Program-made: the position numbers and the translations under genes
NCBI RefSeq assembly: GCF_036784765.1
Contig: NZ_CP136651.1
Coordinates: 3,112,001 to 3,176,000 of the forward strand
Direction of reading: 5' to 3'
DNA length: 64,000 nt
DNA from: Novosphingobium sp. ZN18A2
Lineage (GTDB): Bacteria; Pseudomonadota; Alphaproteobacteria; Sphingomonadales; Sphingomonadaceae
The notes under the pieces: generated by a model
What the model saw: only the letters and a program-made list of their open reading frames with translations
What the model was told of the DNA's origin: nothing
Database searches by the model: none
In this document: positions 1-8,867 of the stretch, piece after piece
Layout of the letters: each line of letters starts with the position of its first letter
Numbering within the stretch: position 1 is the first letter of the stretch

Positions 1-2896
1 CCGCGGCCGCGATCGGCTCTCCCGCTTCGCGGAAGGCCTTGGCGAATTCCACGATCAGAATCGCGTTCTTGGCGGAAAGGCCCACCAGCGTGACCACGCC
101 GATCTGCCCGTAGACGTTGAAGTCCATCCCGCGCAGCAACACCGATATCAGCGCGCCCATCACCCCGAACGGCACGCCCAGCAGCACCGCGATGGGAACC
201 GACCAGCTTTCATACAGCGCCGAAAGGAACAAGAACACCACGACCACGGAAAGGCCCATGACGATGGCGGCCGAATTGCCGGTTTCCACCTCTTCGCGCG
301 TGACGCCCGCCCATTCATAGCCATATCCGGCCGGCAAGGCCTTGGCCGCCGCGCGTTCAAGCGCCGCAATCGCTTCGCCCGAGCTGTAACCGGGCGCGGG
401 CGCACCCGAAATGTCGGCCGAACCATAAAGGTTGTACCGCGTCGTGAAGCGCGGGCCGGCGCTCTTCTCCACCGTCACCACGGTGCTTAGCGGCACTTCC
501 TGCCCGGTCGTGCGGCTGCGCACCTTTATCGCGCCCAGCGCTTCGATATCCTCGCGATAGGGCGCGTCGGCCTGGACCATCACCTTGTAGTTCTTGCCGT
601 AGCGGTTGAAATCGTTGACCTGCGCGCCGCCCAGCATGATGCCCAGCGTCTGATAGATATCGGTCAGTTGGAGGCCCAGCTTCTTGGCCCTCTCGCGATC
701 CAGCGTCAGCTTGAAGTTGGGTGTGCCGGCATTGAAGGTGGACGAGATTCGCCCGATGGCCGGATCTTTCGATGCTTCCTCAAGGAACGCGGTTGTAACC
801 TTCGCCAGTTCCTTGGGCGACTGCCCCGCCTTTGCCTGCAACATCATGGAAAAGCCGGACGATGCGCCGAAACCCGGCAGGGCGGGCGGCCCAAAGCTCA
901 TCAACATCGCTTCGGGCACGCCGAAGCCCATCATGTTCGATTTCTGCATCAGCGCCGCGGCCGAGCTTTCGCTGTCCCGTTCGCTCCACGGCTTCAGCTT
1001 GGAAATCATCATGCCCGCATTGGGCGCCGCGGTAACCGACAGCACGTCGAAGCCCGAAATCGACAGCACCGATTCCACCCCCGGCAGCTTTTCAAGCTTC
1101 TTCGAATAGGAATCGAGCACGGCCTGCGTTCGCTGGCTGTTCGACGCGTCGGGCAATTGCGCCATCGTGAAGAACGCGCCCACATCCTCGTCCGGCACGA
1201 AACCGGTCGGGGTTATCCGGAACAGCATGACGATCGCCAGGATGACGAAGACCAGCAACAGCGCCACGCGCTTGAGGCTGGTCGTCGTCATGCCGACGAT
1301 GCGGGCATACCGGTCGGTCATGCGGGCAAAGCCGGTATTGAACCGGTCGAAAAACCGGTTGAGCCAGGACTTTTCCTCTTCCGGCTTGTCTTCACCCTTG
1401 GGCTTGAGCAGCAGGGAACACAAAGCCGGCGTCAACGACAGCGCGACAAGCGCGGAAAACGCGGTGGAAACGGCAATTGTAAGGGCGAACTGCTTGTAAA
1501 GCTGGCCGGTAACACCCGACACGAAAGCCATGGGGATGAACACGGCCGACAGCACCAACGCGATGGCCACAACCGGTCCGGACACTTCGTCCATCGCCGC
1601 GCGGGTCGCCTCACGCGGGGGCAGCCCTTCGTTCTCCATCTTCTCTTCGACCAGTTCGACCACGACGATCGCGTCGTCGATCACGATCCCGATCGCCAGA
1701 ACCATGCCGAAAAGCGACAGCGTGTTGATGGAGAATCCCAGGAAATTGTAAGCGATAAGCGTCGCGATCAGCGAAACCGGGACGGCCAGCATAGGGATCA
1801 GCGTTGCCCGCCAGCTTTGCAGGAACAGAAACACGACGATCAGCACCAGGATGATCGCGTCGCGCAGGGTATGTTCGACCTCGACGATCGATTCCCCCAC
1901 GAATTCGGACGTGTCGTAAACGATGCTGTAATCGAAATCGGGCGGGAATGCCGTCTTCAGGTCGGCCAGGCGCGCCTTCACGTCATCGGCCGTCTGCATG
2001 GCATTGGCGCCCGGAGACAGCGACACGCCGATGGCCGCCGCCGGTTTCCCGTCCAGCTTGGCTTCCTGCGCGTATCCTTTCGCGCCAAGCTCTATTCGCG
2101 CAACGTCGCGCAAGCGGACCAGCGAACCGTCCGGCTGGCTGCGCAGGACGATATCGCCGAACTGCGCGGCATGGTTGATCCTGCCCTGCAACTGGAGCGA
2201 ATACTGAAAACCGCTTTCGGTTTGCGTGGGCGGCTGGCCCACCGAGCCGGGAGCCGCCTGCGCGTTCTGTTCCTGCACTGCCGCAACAACGTCCATCGGC
2301 GTAAGGTCAAGCGCGGCCAGCCTGTCCGGCTTCAACCAGATGCGCATCGCGAACTGGGAGCCGAAAACCGACACGTCACCCACGCCGGGCGTCCGCTTCA
2401 CCTCGTCGACGATGTTGTTGTAAAGGTAATTGGCGAGGAAAGTCTTGTCGTAAGCGTTCGACGGCGAATAGAACGCGACATACATCAGCGTGTCGGTCGA
2501 CGCCTTTTTCACCGAAACGCCGATATCCTGAACTTCCGACGGCAATTGCGGGATCACCAGCGATGCGCGGTTCTGCGTTTCGACCGCGGCAATGTCGGGG
2601 TTACGATCCAGCGCGAACTTCACGGTGATCGTGGACGTCCCGTCCGAACCCGATACCGAACGGATCGAACGCTGGCCGGTTACGCCGTTTATCTGGGAAT
2701 CGAGCGGGGCCGTAACCGTATCTTCCACCACTTGCGCATTCGCGCCGGGATAAGTGGCCGACACGCGAACCGTCGGCGGGGAAATTTCCGGAAATTGCGC
2801 GACTGGCAGGCCAAGCAGCGAAAGCGCACCTGCCAGGACGAGAAACAGCGAAATGACGATCGCGAAGATCGGCCGGTCGATGAAAAAGCGTGCCAT
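1..2896 (-). CDS. RND multidrug efflux permease (HAE1/AcrB-like), 3' end outside window
   Basis: Inner-membrane proton-driven pump subunit of a tripartite RND exporter. It starts MARFFIDRPIFAIVIS, the hallmark N-terminus of AcrB/MexB permeases, and stays open for 965 codons to the window edge, so roughly the last 80-100 residues are missing. The TM4 motif GIVIDDAIVVVEL carries the paired aspartates of the proton relay, and LVGLSAKNAILIVEFAK carries the TM10 lysine. The periplasmic GGAQVNDF segment also fits the family. It begins 8 nt after the stop of the adaptor gene, so the two form an operon. The substrate cannot be told from sequence. Confidence 0.95.
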   Translation of the reverse strand, partial: MARFFIDRPIFAIVISLFLVLAGALSLLGLPVAQFPEISPPTVRVSATYPGANAQVVEDTVTAPLDSQINGVTGQRSIRSVSGSDGTSTITVKFALDRNPDIAAVETQNRASLVIPQLPSEVQDIGVSVKKASTDTLMYVAFYSPSNAYDKTFLANYLYNNIVDEVKRTPGVGDVSVFGSQFAMRIWLKPDRLAALDLTPMDVVAAVQEQNAQAAPGSVGQPPTQTESGFQYSLQLQGRINHAAQFGDIVLRSQPDGSLVRLRDVARIELGAKGYAQEAKLDGKPAAAIGVSLSPGANAMQTADDVKARLADLKTAFPPDFDYSIVYDTSEFVGESIVEVEHTLRDAIILVLIVVFLFLQSWRATLIPMLAVPVSLIATLIAYNFLGFSINTLSLFGMVLAIGIVIDDAIVVVELVEEKMENEGLPPREATRAAMDEVSGPVVAIALVLSAVFIPMAFVSGVTGQLYKQFALTIAVSTAFSALVALSLTPALCSLLLKPKGEDKPEEEKSWLNRFFDRFNTGFARMTDRYARIVGMTTTSLKRVALLLVFVILAIVMLFRITPTGFVPDEDVGAFFTMAQLPDASNSQRTQAVLDSYSKKLEKLPGVESVLSISGFDVLSVTAAPNAGMMISKLKPWSERDSESSAAALMQKSNMMGFGVPEAMLMSFGPPALPGFGASSGFSMMLQAKAGQSPKELAKVTTAFLEEASKDPAIGRISSTFNAGTPNFKLTLDRERAKKLGLQLTDIYQTLGIMLGGAQVNDFNRYGKNYKVMVQADAPYREDIEALGAIKVRSRTTGQEVPLSTVVTVEKSAGPRFTTRYNLYGSADISGAPAPGYSSGEAIAALERAAAKALPAGYGYEWAGVTREEVETGNSAAIVMGLSVVVVFLFLSALYESWSVPIAVLLGVPFGVMGALISVLLRGMDFNVYGQIGVVTLVGLSAKNAILIVEFAKAFREAGEPIAAA

Positions 2897-2904
2897 GGCC
2901 GGGG

Positions 2905-4086
2905 TCAGTCCTGTCCCGTGCCGGCCTGTCCCGTGCCGGCCTGCCCCGCACCGGGCGACGCGGCGGCGCCTTTCGCCTTCGCGCCTTGCGGCATCGGCTG
3001 CACAACCGCCCCCGGTTTCGTCTTGGAAAGCCCTTCGACGATGACCCGCTCACCCGCCTTCAGGCCGCTGGTGATGATCCATTGCCCGCCTACGTGAGGC
3101 CCAACCTGCACGCGGCGCTGTACCGCCTTGTTGTCCTTGCCCACCACCATCACGAAGAACGATCCGAACTGTTCGCTTACCGCCTTGTCGGGAATGACGA
3201 TGGCGTTCTTTTCAATCGCGACGCGGATCTGCACCCGGCCAAACTGGCCCGGTCGCAAGGTCAGATCCGGATTCGGGAATATCGCGCGCAACCGGTAACT
3301 GCCCGTTGCCTCGTCGAAAGCCCGGTCCGTAAAATCTATCGTGCCGGTCCGGGGATAGACCGATCCATCGGAAAGGATCAGCTTCAGGCCATTCTGGGCC
3401 TGCTCGCGCTGCTGTTCGGGCAATTGCTGAAACCGCAGCACTTCCTGTTCGCTGGGGCTGAAATAGACTTCGACGGTCGATGCATTGGAAATGCGGGCAA
3501 GTTCCGTGGACCCCGGCGACACAAGCGTGCCGACGTCTACAGACGCCTTGCCGATCTTTCCGGAGATCGGCGCGCGAACATAGGCGTAGGATAAGGACAG
3601 CCGGGCCTGTTGAAGGCTTGCGCGGGCAGCTTTCACCTGGGCGGCATTGGCTTTCGCGGTTGCAACGGCGTTGTCGAACACCTGGCGCGCAATCGCGTCT
3701 TCTTCCACCAGCGGCCGATAACGCGCCACGTCTTCGCCCGCCTGGGCGGACTGGGCCTGGGCGCCGGCCAGCTGGGCTTCTGCCGCGGTCACCGATGCCT
3801 GGTATTCGCGCGGATCGATAACGAAGAGCAGCTGCCCCTTGCGCACGTTACTGCCTTCAACGAAAGCACGCCGCATCAGCACCCCGCCGACGCGCGGGTA
3901 TATGCCCACATCCTTCAGCGCGCGGATATCGCCGATGTATTCAGCATAGAGAGGCGTCGATTGTGTGCGGGCAGCGGCCACTTCCACGGGAATTGGCGGA
4001 ATCGCGGCCTTATTTCCACCCTGGCCGCAACCGCCCAATAATGTAATAATCGCAACAGACGAAAGTACTGCGCGAGTTCTTGCCAT
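2905..4086 (-). CDS. RND efflux periplasmic adaptor (HlyD/AcrA-type membrane fusion lipoprotein)
   Basis: Adaptor that links the inner-membrane permease to an outer-membrane channel. The chosen start gives MARTRAVLSSVAIITLLGGC, a lipoprotein signal with lipobox LGGC, preceded by GGGGA at 5 nt; an in-frame ATG 25 codons upstream would bury the signal. Order: lipoyl half-motif around residues 60-90, a coiled-coil hairpin rich in Ala/Gln (about 95-160), the second lipoyl half (VRAPISGKIGKASVDVGTLV), then the beta-barrel and membrane-proximal domains. 393 aa, usual for the family. The C-terminus is a Gly/Thr/Gln micro-repeat coded by a 15-bp tandem repeat. First gene of the pump operon. Confidence 0.94.
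   Translation of the reverse strand: MARTRAVLSSVAIITLLGGCGQGGNKAAIPPIPVEVAAARTQSTPLYAEYIGDIRALKDVGIYPRVGGVLMRRAFVEGSNVRKGQLLFVIDPREYQASVTAAEAQLAGAQAQSAQAGEDVARYRPLVEEDAIARQVFDNAVATAKANAAQVKAARASLQQARLSLSYAYVRAPISGKIGKASVDVGTLVSPGSTELARISNASTVEVYFSPSEQEVLRFQQLPEQQREQAQNGLKLILSDGSVYPRTGTIDFTDRAFDEATGSYRLRAIFPNPDLTLRPGQFGRVQIRVAIEKNAIVIPDKAVSEQFGSFFVMVVGKDNKAVQRRVQVGPHVGGQWIITSGLKAGERVIVEGLSKTKPGAVVQPMPQGAKAKGAAASPGAGQAGTGQAGTGQD
2910..2954. repeat. 15-bp tandem repeat, three copies, in the 3' end of the adaptor gene
   Basis: Two exact copies of cctgtcccgtgccgg (2910-2924, 2925-2939) are followed by a third with changes (2940-2954). In the adaptor protein they encode an AG(T/A)GQ repeat at the extreme C-terminus. 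This looks like slippage expansion of a dispensable tail. Confidence 0.85.
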
Positions 4087-4122
4087 TATTTTCCCCAATA
4101 CATTTATTTTCCCCAATACATT
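4087..4122 (-). repeat. Tandem 18-bp duplication carrying a second Shine-Dalgarno copy
   Basis: The 18-bp unit tattttccccaatacatt is repeated head to tail (4087-4104 and 4105-4122). On the minus strand each unit contains TTGGGGA; the copy next to the adaptor start acts as its ribosome-binding site (GGGGA, 5 nt before ATG). The upstream copy is a spare or decoy site. Confidence 0.8.
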
Positions 4123-4471
4123 TGCGAAATCCACAGAGTGCAGGCGAGGCGCAGGCAACAAATGTTGATGCCGCTACCCAGCATTGCATTACGCATTACG
4201 AAATATTGCACTACCCAACCGAAACATTAATCTGACATTAATCCATTTGACAATCGTGCATATGGACCAATCTGGATGTATTTCGTCGAAACCATCCCCA
4301 TAACGACTCGACTATGCCGACCCCATTTGAGCATTCGGTTATAATTTTTATTATGGTAGATGTCTGTTTACATAATTTTTCTGGCTATCGAACTTCGCAT
4401 ATCTCCACCTCACCAAGCGCAGCGGGGCACACCGTTGCAGCGAAACACTTTGGTTCAGATGGAGAATTCAC
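4123..4471. promoter_or_regulatory. AT-rich divergent control region between the efflux operon and the outer-membrane protein gene
   Basis: This stretch is clearly more AT-rich than its surroundings and has no convincing gene. It holds a direct repeat ACATTAAT at 4224-4231 and 4235-4242 (11-bp period, one helical turn), overlapping GCATTACG copies at 4186-4193 and 4193-4200, and a near-palindrome CAACA-AA-TGTTG at 4156-4167. TTGACA occurs at 4248-4253 and a TATAAT-like run near 4340. It probably carries both promoters and regulator sites for the pump. No efflux regulator gene lies next to it, so the regulator would act in trans. Confidence 0.5.
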
Positions 4472-5149
4472 ATGCTCAACGGAAAGTCATTTGTCGCCGC
4501 CCTGGCAATCGCCGCCACGGCATCGGTCGCGTCTCCGGCACTGGCGCAGGGTAACGATGCCGGTGGCGTCTATGTCGGCGCGGAAACCGGCGTGGTGATG
4601 GCCGGAAGCGGGAACCTGGGCGGCGATGCGGTCGTCGGGCAGAAGGCCGGGTTCGACCTGGGCGGCACCGTCGGCTATCGCTTCGCGCAGACCCCTTCGG
4701 GCAATTTCCGCGTCGAACTGGAAGGTCACTATTCCCAGTCCGACCTGGACACCGGCAGGCCCTATGGCGCCTTCGCCGCAGACGCCTACAACGGCGAGGT
4801 GCAGACGGCGGGCGCGATGGTGAACGCCTATTACGACCTATCGCAACTGGGCGGCCGGGTGGTTCCCTATGTCGGCGCCGGGCTCGGCTTCGAAAACGTC
4901 GACCTCGATGCCCGCGGGAGCGCCGCGTCCTATCACGGCAACGATACCGTCTTCGCCTATCAGGCCATCGCGGGCATCGAATACCGGATCGACAACCACG
5001 TTTCGGTAACGCTCGACGGGCGCTATTTCGACATGGACAAGCCCCGCTTCCACACGGCCCCTGCCGGGATCGCGGTGACGCCGGAGCCGACCGCCTCGTA
5101 TGACCTTGACGGATTCAAGGGCATGGTCGGGGTTCGCTACACCTTCTGA
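4472..5149 (+). CDS. Outer-membrane beta-barrel protein (opacity/Omp25-like porin family)
   Basis: A 225-aa secreted protein with a clear signal peptide (MLNGKSFVAALAIAATASVA, cleavage after ASPALA near residue 25). The mature part alternates polar and aromatic residues as in an 8-stranded barrel, with GYRF, LEGHYS, AYYDLS and VPYVGAGLGFENV strands, and ends GMVGVRYTF with the C-terminal Phe expected for barrel assembly. GGAG lies 7 nt before the ATG. It is probably a monocistronic structural surface protein. The exact role is unknown. Confidence 0.85.
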   Translation: MLNGKSFVAALAIAATASVASPALAQGNDAGGVYVGAETGVVMAGSGNLGGDAVVGQKAGFDLGGTVGYRFAQTPSGNFRVELEGHYSQSDLDTGRPYGAFAADAYNGEVQTAGAMVNAYYDLSQLGGRVVPYVGAGLGFENVDLDARGSAASYHGNDTVFAYQAIAGIEYRIDNHVSVTLDGRYFDMDKPRFHTAPAGIAVTPEPTASYDLDGFKGMVGVRYTF

Positions 5150-5333
5150 TCGCTGGCGCGGCAATGCACCGGCCGTCCCCGGGCCATGCGCATTGCCGCC
5201 CACACCGGTCCGGCGCTTCGACAACAGCCCTCCCCCCGCACGGAGCGCCGGACCGTTAACATCGTCAGGCCATGGCCGGACCGGACCGTTCCCGTCTTGC
5301 ACGTGCATCGGCAGGCGTGGTTACGAAGGGATC

Positions 5334-5362
5334 GGCCCAAGGGAGAAGGCCCAAAGGGAGAA
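5334..5362 (+). repeat. Tandemly duplicated leader with two Shine-Dalgarno copies
   Basis: ggcccaagggagaa (5334-5347) is followed directly by ggcccaaagggagaa (5348-5362). Each copy holds GGGAGAA; the second sits 5 nt before the ATG of the lipoprotein gene at 5368. Confidence 0.8.
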
Positions 5363-5367
5363 ACTCG

Positions 5368-6198
5368 ATGAAGAAGCCACTTCCCGCGTCGATCCTCGCC
5401 GGATCGATGCTTGCCGTTTCGGTTCTGGTATCCGGATGCGCGATGCCCGCGCGTCAGGCCGAACCCCAGGCCCCGCTTGCGAAGTTGCACGACATGAAGA
5501 TTTCCGGACAGGCCGCCTATCGCGAGCGTATTGCCCTTGCGCCGGGCTCTACATTCGACGTGCGCCTGATCGACATTTCCCGCGCGGACGCCCCGGCCGA
5601 CGTGCTGGCGCAGGAAAGCCGCGTACTGAACGGTGAACAGGTGCCGCTGCCGTTCACGCTTTCGGTAAGCGAGCACAAGATCAAGACCAACCGCCGCTAT
5701 GCCGTGCGCGCCACGATCACCGATCCGCAAGGGCGGCTGGCGTGGACATCGGACAGGGTCTATCCGGTCGGCACCTCCGCTTACGAACAGGATCTTGGCA
5801 CGATCGCTCTGGTCCGGGTGCGCTCGTCAGGGGGAAGCGATCCGGCACGGCCGGCATCGACACAAGCCATTCCATCGGGCGCCGTCCACACCGTTGAGGA
5901 CATCGACGGCACCGGCCTGATCGACAATTCGCACGTGACGATCCTTTTCGGGACAGACGGCCGGGTAAGCGGATCGACCGGATGCAACACCTTCTCGGCC
6001 AGCTATACCGCGAACGGCAACGCGCTTTCGATCGGTCCGGTCGCGACCACACGGCGTGCCTGCCTTCCGGCGCTCGACAAGCAGCAGGCGCGCTTTCTGG
6101 AAGCGATGCAAAGCCTTTCGCAATGGTCGCTCGATCCGCAGGGCCGGCTTGTCCTGCGGGGGGCGAACGGGCACGTCATCGTTGCGATCCGGTCGTAA
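5368..6198 (+). CDS. Envelope lipoprotein with YbaY-like and META (HslJ-like) domains
   Basis: 276-aa lipoprotein: MKKPLPASILAGSMLAVSVL then lipobox VSGC. Residues about 45-155 match the YbaY type, an eight-stranded sandwich seen in stress lipoproteins (ISGQAAYRERIALAPGSTFD, VRLIDISRAD). Residues about 175-276 match the META/HslJ fold (FGTDGRVSGSTGCNTFSASY, then TTRRACLP), with the family's conserved Cys pair. The start was chosen for the lipoprotein signal and the GGGAGAA site at 5 nt; longer in-frame starts add an arginine-rich stretch unlike a signal. Such proteins are usually linked to envelope stress or antibiotic tolerance, but the exact function is unknown. Confidence 0.8.
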   Translation: MKKPLPASILAGSMLAVSVLVSGCAMPARQAEPQAPLAKLHDMKISGQAAYRERIALAPGSTFDVRLIDISRADAPADVLAQESRVLNGEQVPLPFTLSVSEHKIKTNRRYAVRATITDPQGRLAWTSDRVYPVGTSAYEQDLGTIALVRVRSSGGSDPARPASTQAIPSGAVHTVEDIDGTGLIDNSHVTILFGTDGRVSGSTGCNTFSASYTANGNALSIGPVATTRRACLPALDKQQARFLEAMQSLSQWSLDPQGRLVLRGANGHVIVAIRS

Positions 6199-6208
6199 AT
6201 CGGCCGGA

Positions 6209-7102
6209 CTACGTTCCGGGTGCCTCGCCCGCCGATCCCAGCAGCATGGCCCTCGCCTTCGAGATGCGGGGATTGCGCAGGGCGCTTTTGGGCCAGAGCA
6301 GGTTATATTCGATAGACGGGTTACTGTGGGGGCCATCCAGCGCCAGCAGCCGCCCTTCGCTCAATTCGTGCCCGACCATGTAGCGCGGCAGCACGGTCCA
6401 CCCCAGCCCGGCCATCACGAAGTTGCGCAGTGCGCGCAAATCGGGCGCGGTCAGCGCTTCATGGGCATGGTCCAGCACGATGCGATTGTGATCGAGCCAC
6501 GTCCGAAGCAGGTGACGTTCAAGATCGTAGGCGAGGAAGGGCGTTTCGCCCAGGGCCTTGCCCAGTCCATCGGCGCGCACGGCCTCGCCCATCCGAAGGG
6601 GGGCGACAAGCACCAGTTCCTCGCTGCCGTAAACGGTGAAGTCGATCCGCGGGTCGTCCGGGACAAAGACATTCAGCCCGAAATCGGACCGCCCCTCGAC
6701 CAGCATCGCGATGATTTCCTCTCCGGCCGCCGGGTGCATCTGCACGGTCAGGTTGCTGGCGACGAGGTCCGCCAGCCGGGGTATGATCAGATCGGAAAGA
6801 ATGTCGGACGGCCCGCAAAGATGGATCGTCCCCCCGATCGTGCGCGATCGCGCGCGCACTTCCGCCAGAATGCCTTCTGCCGTGTCGATCGCGCCCGATA
6901 CGCGCGCGGCCAGTTCATCAGCAATCACGGTCGGCTTCACGCCGCGGGCATGGCGGGTGAACAGCTTGCGCTCAAGCATCGCCTCAAGGCTTGCAACGTG
7001 TCCCGAAACCGCGGGTTGGGTCAGCCCCAGTTCGTGCGCGGCCTTGCTGACCGAACCCTGGCGATAAACCTCCACGAAGCTGCGCAGCAGAATGATCGAC
7101 AT
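6209..7102 (-). CDS. LysR-family transcriptional regulator
   Basis: 297 aa. The N-terminal winged helix-turn-helix is plain: LLRSFVEVYRQGSVSKAAHE then LGLTQPAVSGHVASLEAML and KLFTRHARGVKPT. A periplasmic-binding-like effector domain follows (about residues 90-290). The start at MSIILLRSF fits the family; a longer reading adds about 50 residues with no counterpart. It faces away from the small membrane protein gene at 7312 and ends next to the lipoprotein gene. The target and ligand are not evident. Confidence 0.9.
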   Translation of the reverse strand: MSIILLRSFVEVYRQGSVSKAAHELGLTQPAVSGHVASLEAMLERKLFTRHARGVKPTVIADELAARVSGAIDTAEGILAEVRARSRTIGGTIHLCGPSDILSDLIIPRLADLVASNLTVQMHPAAGEEIIAMLVEGRSDFGLNVFVPDDPRIDFTVYGSEELVLVAPLRMGEAVRADGLGKALGETPFLAYDLERHLLRTWLDHNRIVLDHAHEALTAPDLRALRNFVMAGLGWTVLPRYMVGHELSEGRLLALDGPHSNPSIEYNLLWPKSALRNPRISKARAMLLGSAGEAPGT

Positions 7103-7311
7103 AGCGCAGACATAACAATCCTTATCGCGATCGTCGGCAGATATAACCGAACTGGACCATTCAATCGGCAAGCGCGTCACGCGCGTGCGAACAAGCGTGC
7201 ACGGCGCCTCTGCCGTCGGGCATTCCCACAAACTCTCCGGGTTGATAGGTATCAATGCAGCGGCGGGGGAAATGCGGTTTCAAACACCCGGCTGCTTTTT
7301 GGGAGGCGCAC

Positions 7312-7503
7312 ATGTTCAAGACCAACGTTGGAAGTCTCGATCGTATTGCCCGCATCGTTCTGGGCGTGATCCTTATCGCGCTTGTTTTCGTGGGACCGAA
7401 AACGCCGTGGGGCTGGCTGGGCATCATCCCGCTTGCAACCGGGCTGCTGCGCACCTGCCCGCTCTATTCGATCCTTGGCCTCAACACCTGCGGAGCGAAA
7501 TAG
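7312..7503 (+). CDS. Small two-helix inner-membrane protein, DUF2892 (YgaP membrane-domain type)
   Basis: 63 aa. Begins MFKTNVGSLDRIARIVLG and has two hydrophobic helices (about residues 15-30 and 35-52) separated by GPKTPWGW, then LRTCPLYSILGLNTCGAK, the usual DUF2892 ending with a Cys in CPLY. GGGAGG lies just before the ATG; a longer in-frame start at 7255 has no such site. In YgaP this domain is fused to a rhodanese; here it stands alone, so a link to sulfur handling is only a guess. Confidence 0.85.
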   Translation: MFKTNVGSLDRIARIVLGVILIALVFVGPKTPWGWLGIIPLATGLLRTCPLYSILGLNTCGAK

Positions 7504-7580
7504 GGCGGTTCGTCGACGGGTATCGTGCAGGACGGCCAAGCGCGCTTGACCGGCGTCGGCACTGCCAATAGGCCGCGCCC

Positions 7581-8867
7581 ATGCACGATATCCGCCTGAT
7601 CCGCGAAAACCCGGAAATGTTCGACGCAGCCCTCGCCCGCCGCGGGGTGGAGCCTTGCGCGAAAGACCTGCTTGCCCTCGATGCAGAGCGGCGCGCCATC
7701 GCGACGCGGATGCAGGAGGTTCAGGCTCGCCGCAACGAGGCGTCAAAGGCCATCGGCGCGGCCATGGGCAAGGGCGACAAGGACGCAGCCGAAGCGCTGA
7801 AGGCCGAAGTTTCCGGCCTGAAGGAAGAACTGCCCGCGCTGGAAGAGAAGGACCGCGAGCTTTCGGGACTTCTGGCGGAGCGGCTGGCCGCGCTGCCCAA
7901 CCTGCCCGATGCCGACGTGCCCGACGGGGAAGACGAAACGCAGAACGTGGAAGTATCGCGCTGGGGCACCCCGCGCACTTTCGCGTTCCAGCCGAAGGAA
8001 CATGCCGACCTTGGCCCCGCGCTGGGCATGGACTTTGAAACCGGCGCGCTGATTTCGGGCGCGCGCTTCACCTTCCTTAAAGGCCACATGGCCCGCCTGC
8101 ACCGCGCGCTGGCGCAGTTCATGCTGGACAGGCAGACGGAAGAGGCCGGCTATACCGAATGCAACCCGCCGCTTCTGGTGAAAGACGAAGCTGCCTTCGG
8201 CACCACCCAGTTGCCCAAGTTTTCCGAAGACCTGTTCCGCACGACGGACGGCCGCTGGCTGATCCCCACCGCCGAAGTCAGCCTGACGAACGCGGTGCGC
8301 GAACAGATCCTCGACACCGGCGCGCTGCCGATCCGCATGACCGCGCTTACCCCGTGCTTCCGGTCCGAAGCGGGCGCGGCGGGGCGCGACACGCGCGGCT
8401 TCATCCGCCAGCACCAGTTCGAGAAAGTGGAACTGGTATCGGTCTGCAGGCCCGACGATTCGGCGGCGGAACACGAACGGATGACCGGCGCGGCCGAAGC
8501 GATCCTGCAGGCGCTGGACCTGCCCTATCGCAAGATGCTGCTTTGTGCGGGCGACATGGGCTTTGCCGCGCGCAAGACCTATGATCTGGAAGTCTGGCTG
8601 CCGGGGCAAGGCGCCTATCGGGAAATCAGTTCGTGTTCGAACTGCGGCGATTTCCAGGCAAGACGGATGAATTCCCGCTTCCGACCGGACGGGCAGAAGA
8701 ACACCGAATTCGTCCACACGCTGAACGGATCGGGCCTTGCCGTCGGTCGAACGCTGGTGGCGGTGCTGGAAAATTACCAGCAGGAAGACGGCTCTGTAAT
8801 CGTGCCGGACGTGCTTCAACCCTGGATGGGCGGGATCACCCGGCTGGTGCCCGCAAGCGCGGCGTGA
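7581..8867 (+). CDS. serS: Seryl-tRNA synthetase
   Basis: Cytoplasmic class II aminoacyl-tRNA synthetase that charges tRNA-Ser (and tRNA-Sec where present). 428 aa, normal length. The N-terminal coiled-coil arm spans about residues 1-110 ([20 protein letters not shown] onward, then heptad-like Glu/Lys/Ala). Motif 2 reads [20 protein letters not shown] and motif 3 is in [19 protein letters not shown]. The next gene starts with GTG overlapping this stop, so translation is probably coupled. Confidence 0.98.
   Translation: MHDIRLIRENPEMFDAALARRGVEPCAKDLLALDAERRAIATRMQEVQARRNEASKAIGAAMGKGDKDAAEALKAEVSGLKEELPALEEKDRELSGLLAERLAALPNLPDADVPDGEDETQNVEVSRWGTPRTFAFQPKEHADLGPALGMDFETGALISGARFTFLKGHMARLHRALAQFMLDRQTEEAGYTECNPPLLVKDEAAFGTTQLPKFSEDLFRTTDGRWLIPTAEVSLTNAVREQILDTGALPIRMTALTPCFRSEAGAAGRDTRGFIRQHQFEKVELVSVCRPDDSAAEHERMTGAAEAILQALDLPYRKMLLCAGDMGFAARKTYDLEVWLPGQGAYREISSCSNCGDFQARRMNSRFRPDGQKNTEFVHTLNGSGLAVGRTLVAVLENYQQEDGSVIVPDVLQPWMGGITRLVPASAA

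Noticed and set aside
668-3097. Long open frame on the plus strand opposite the RND permease
   Set aside because: Arg/His/Gln-rich product with no domain; it mirrors the strongly supported permease codons, a common effect of GC-rich third positions.
4360-4598. Short plus-strand frames across the start of the outer-membrane protein gene
   Set aside because: They overlap the AT-rich control region and the signal peptide of the real gene, and lack ribosome-binding sites.
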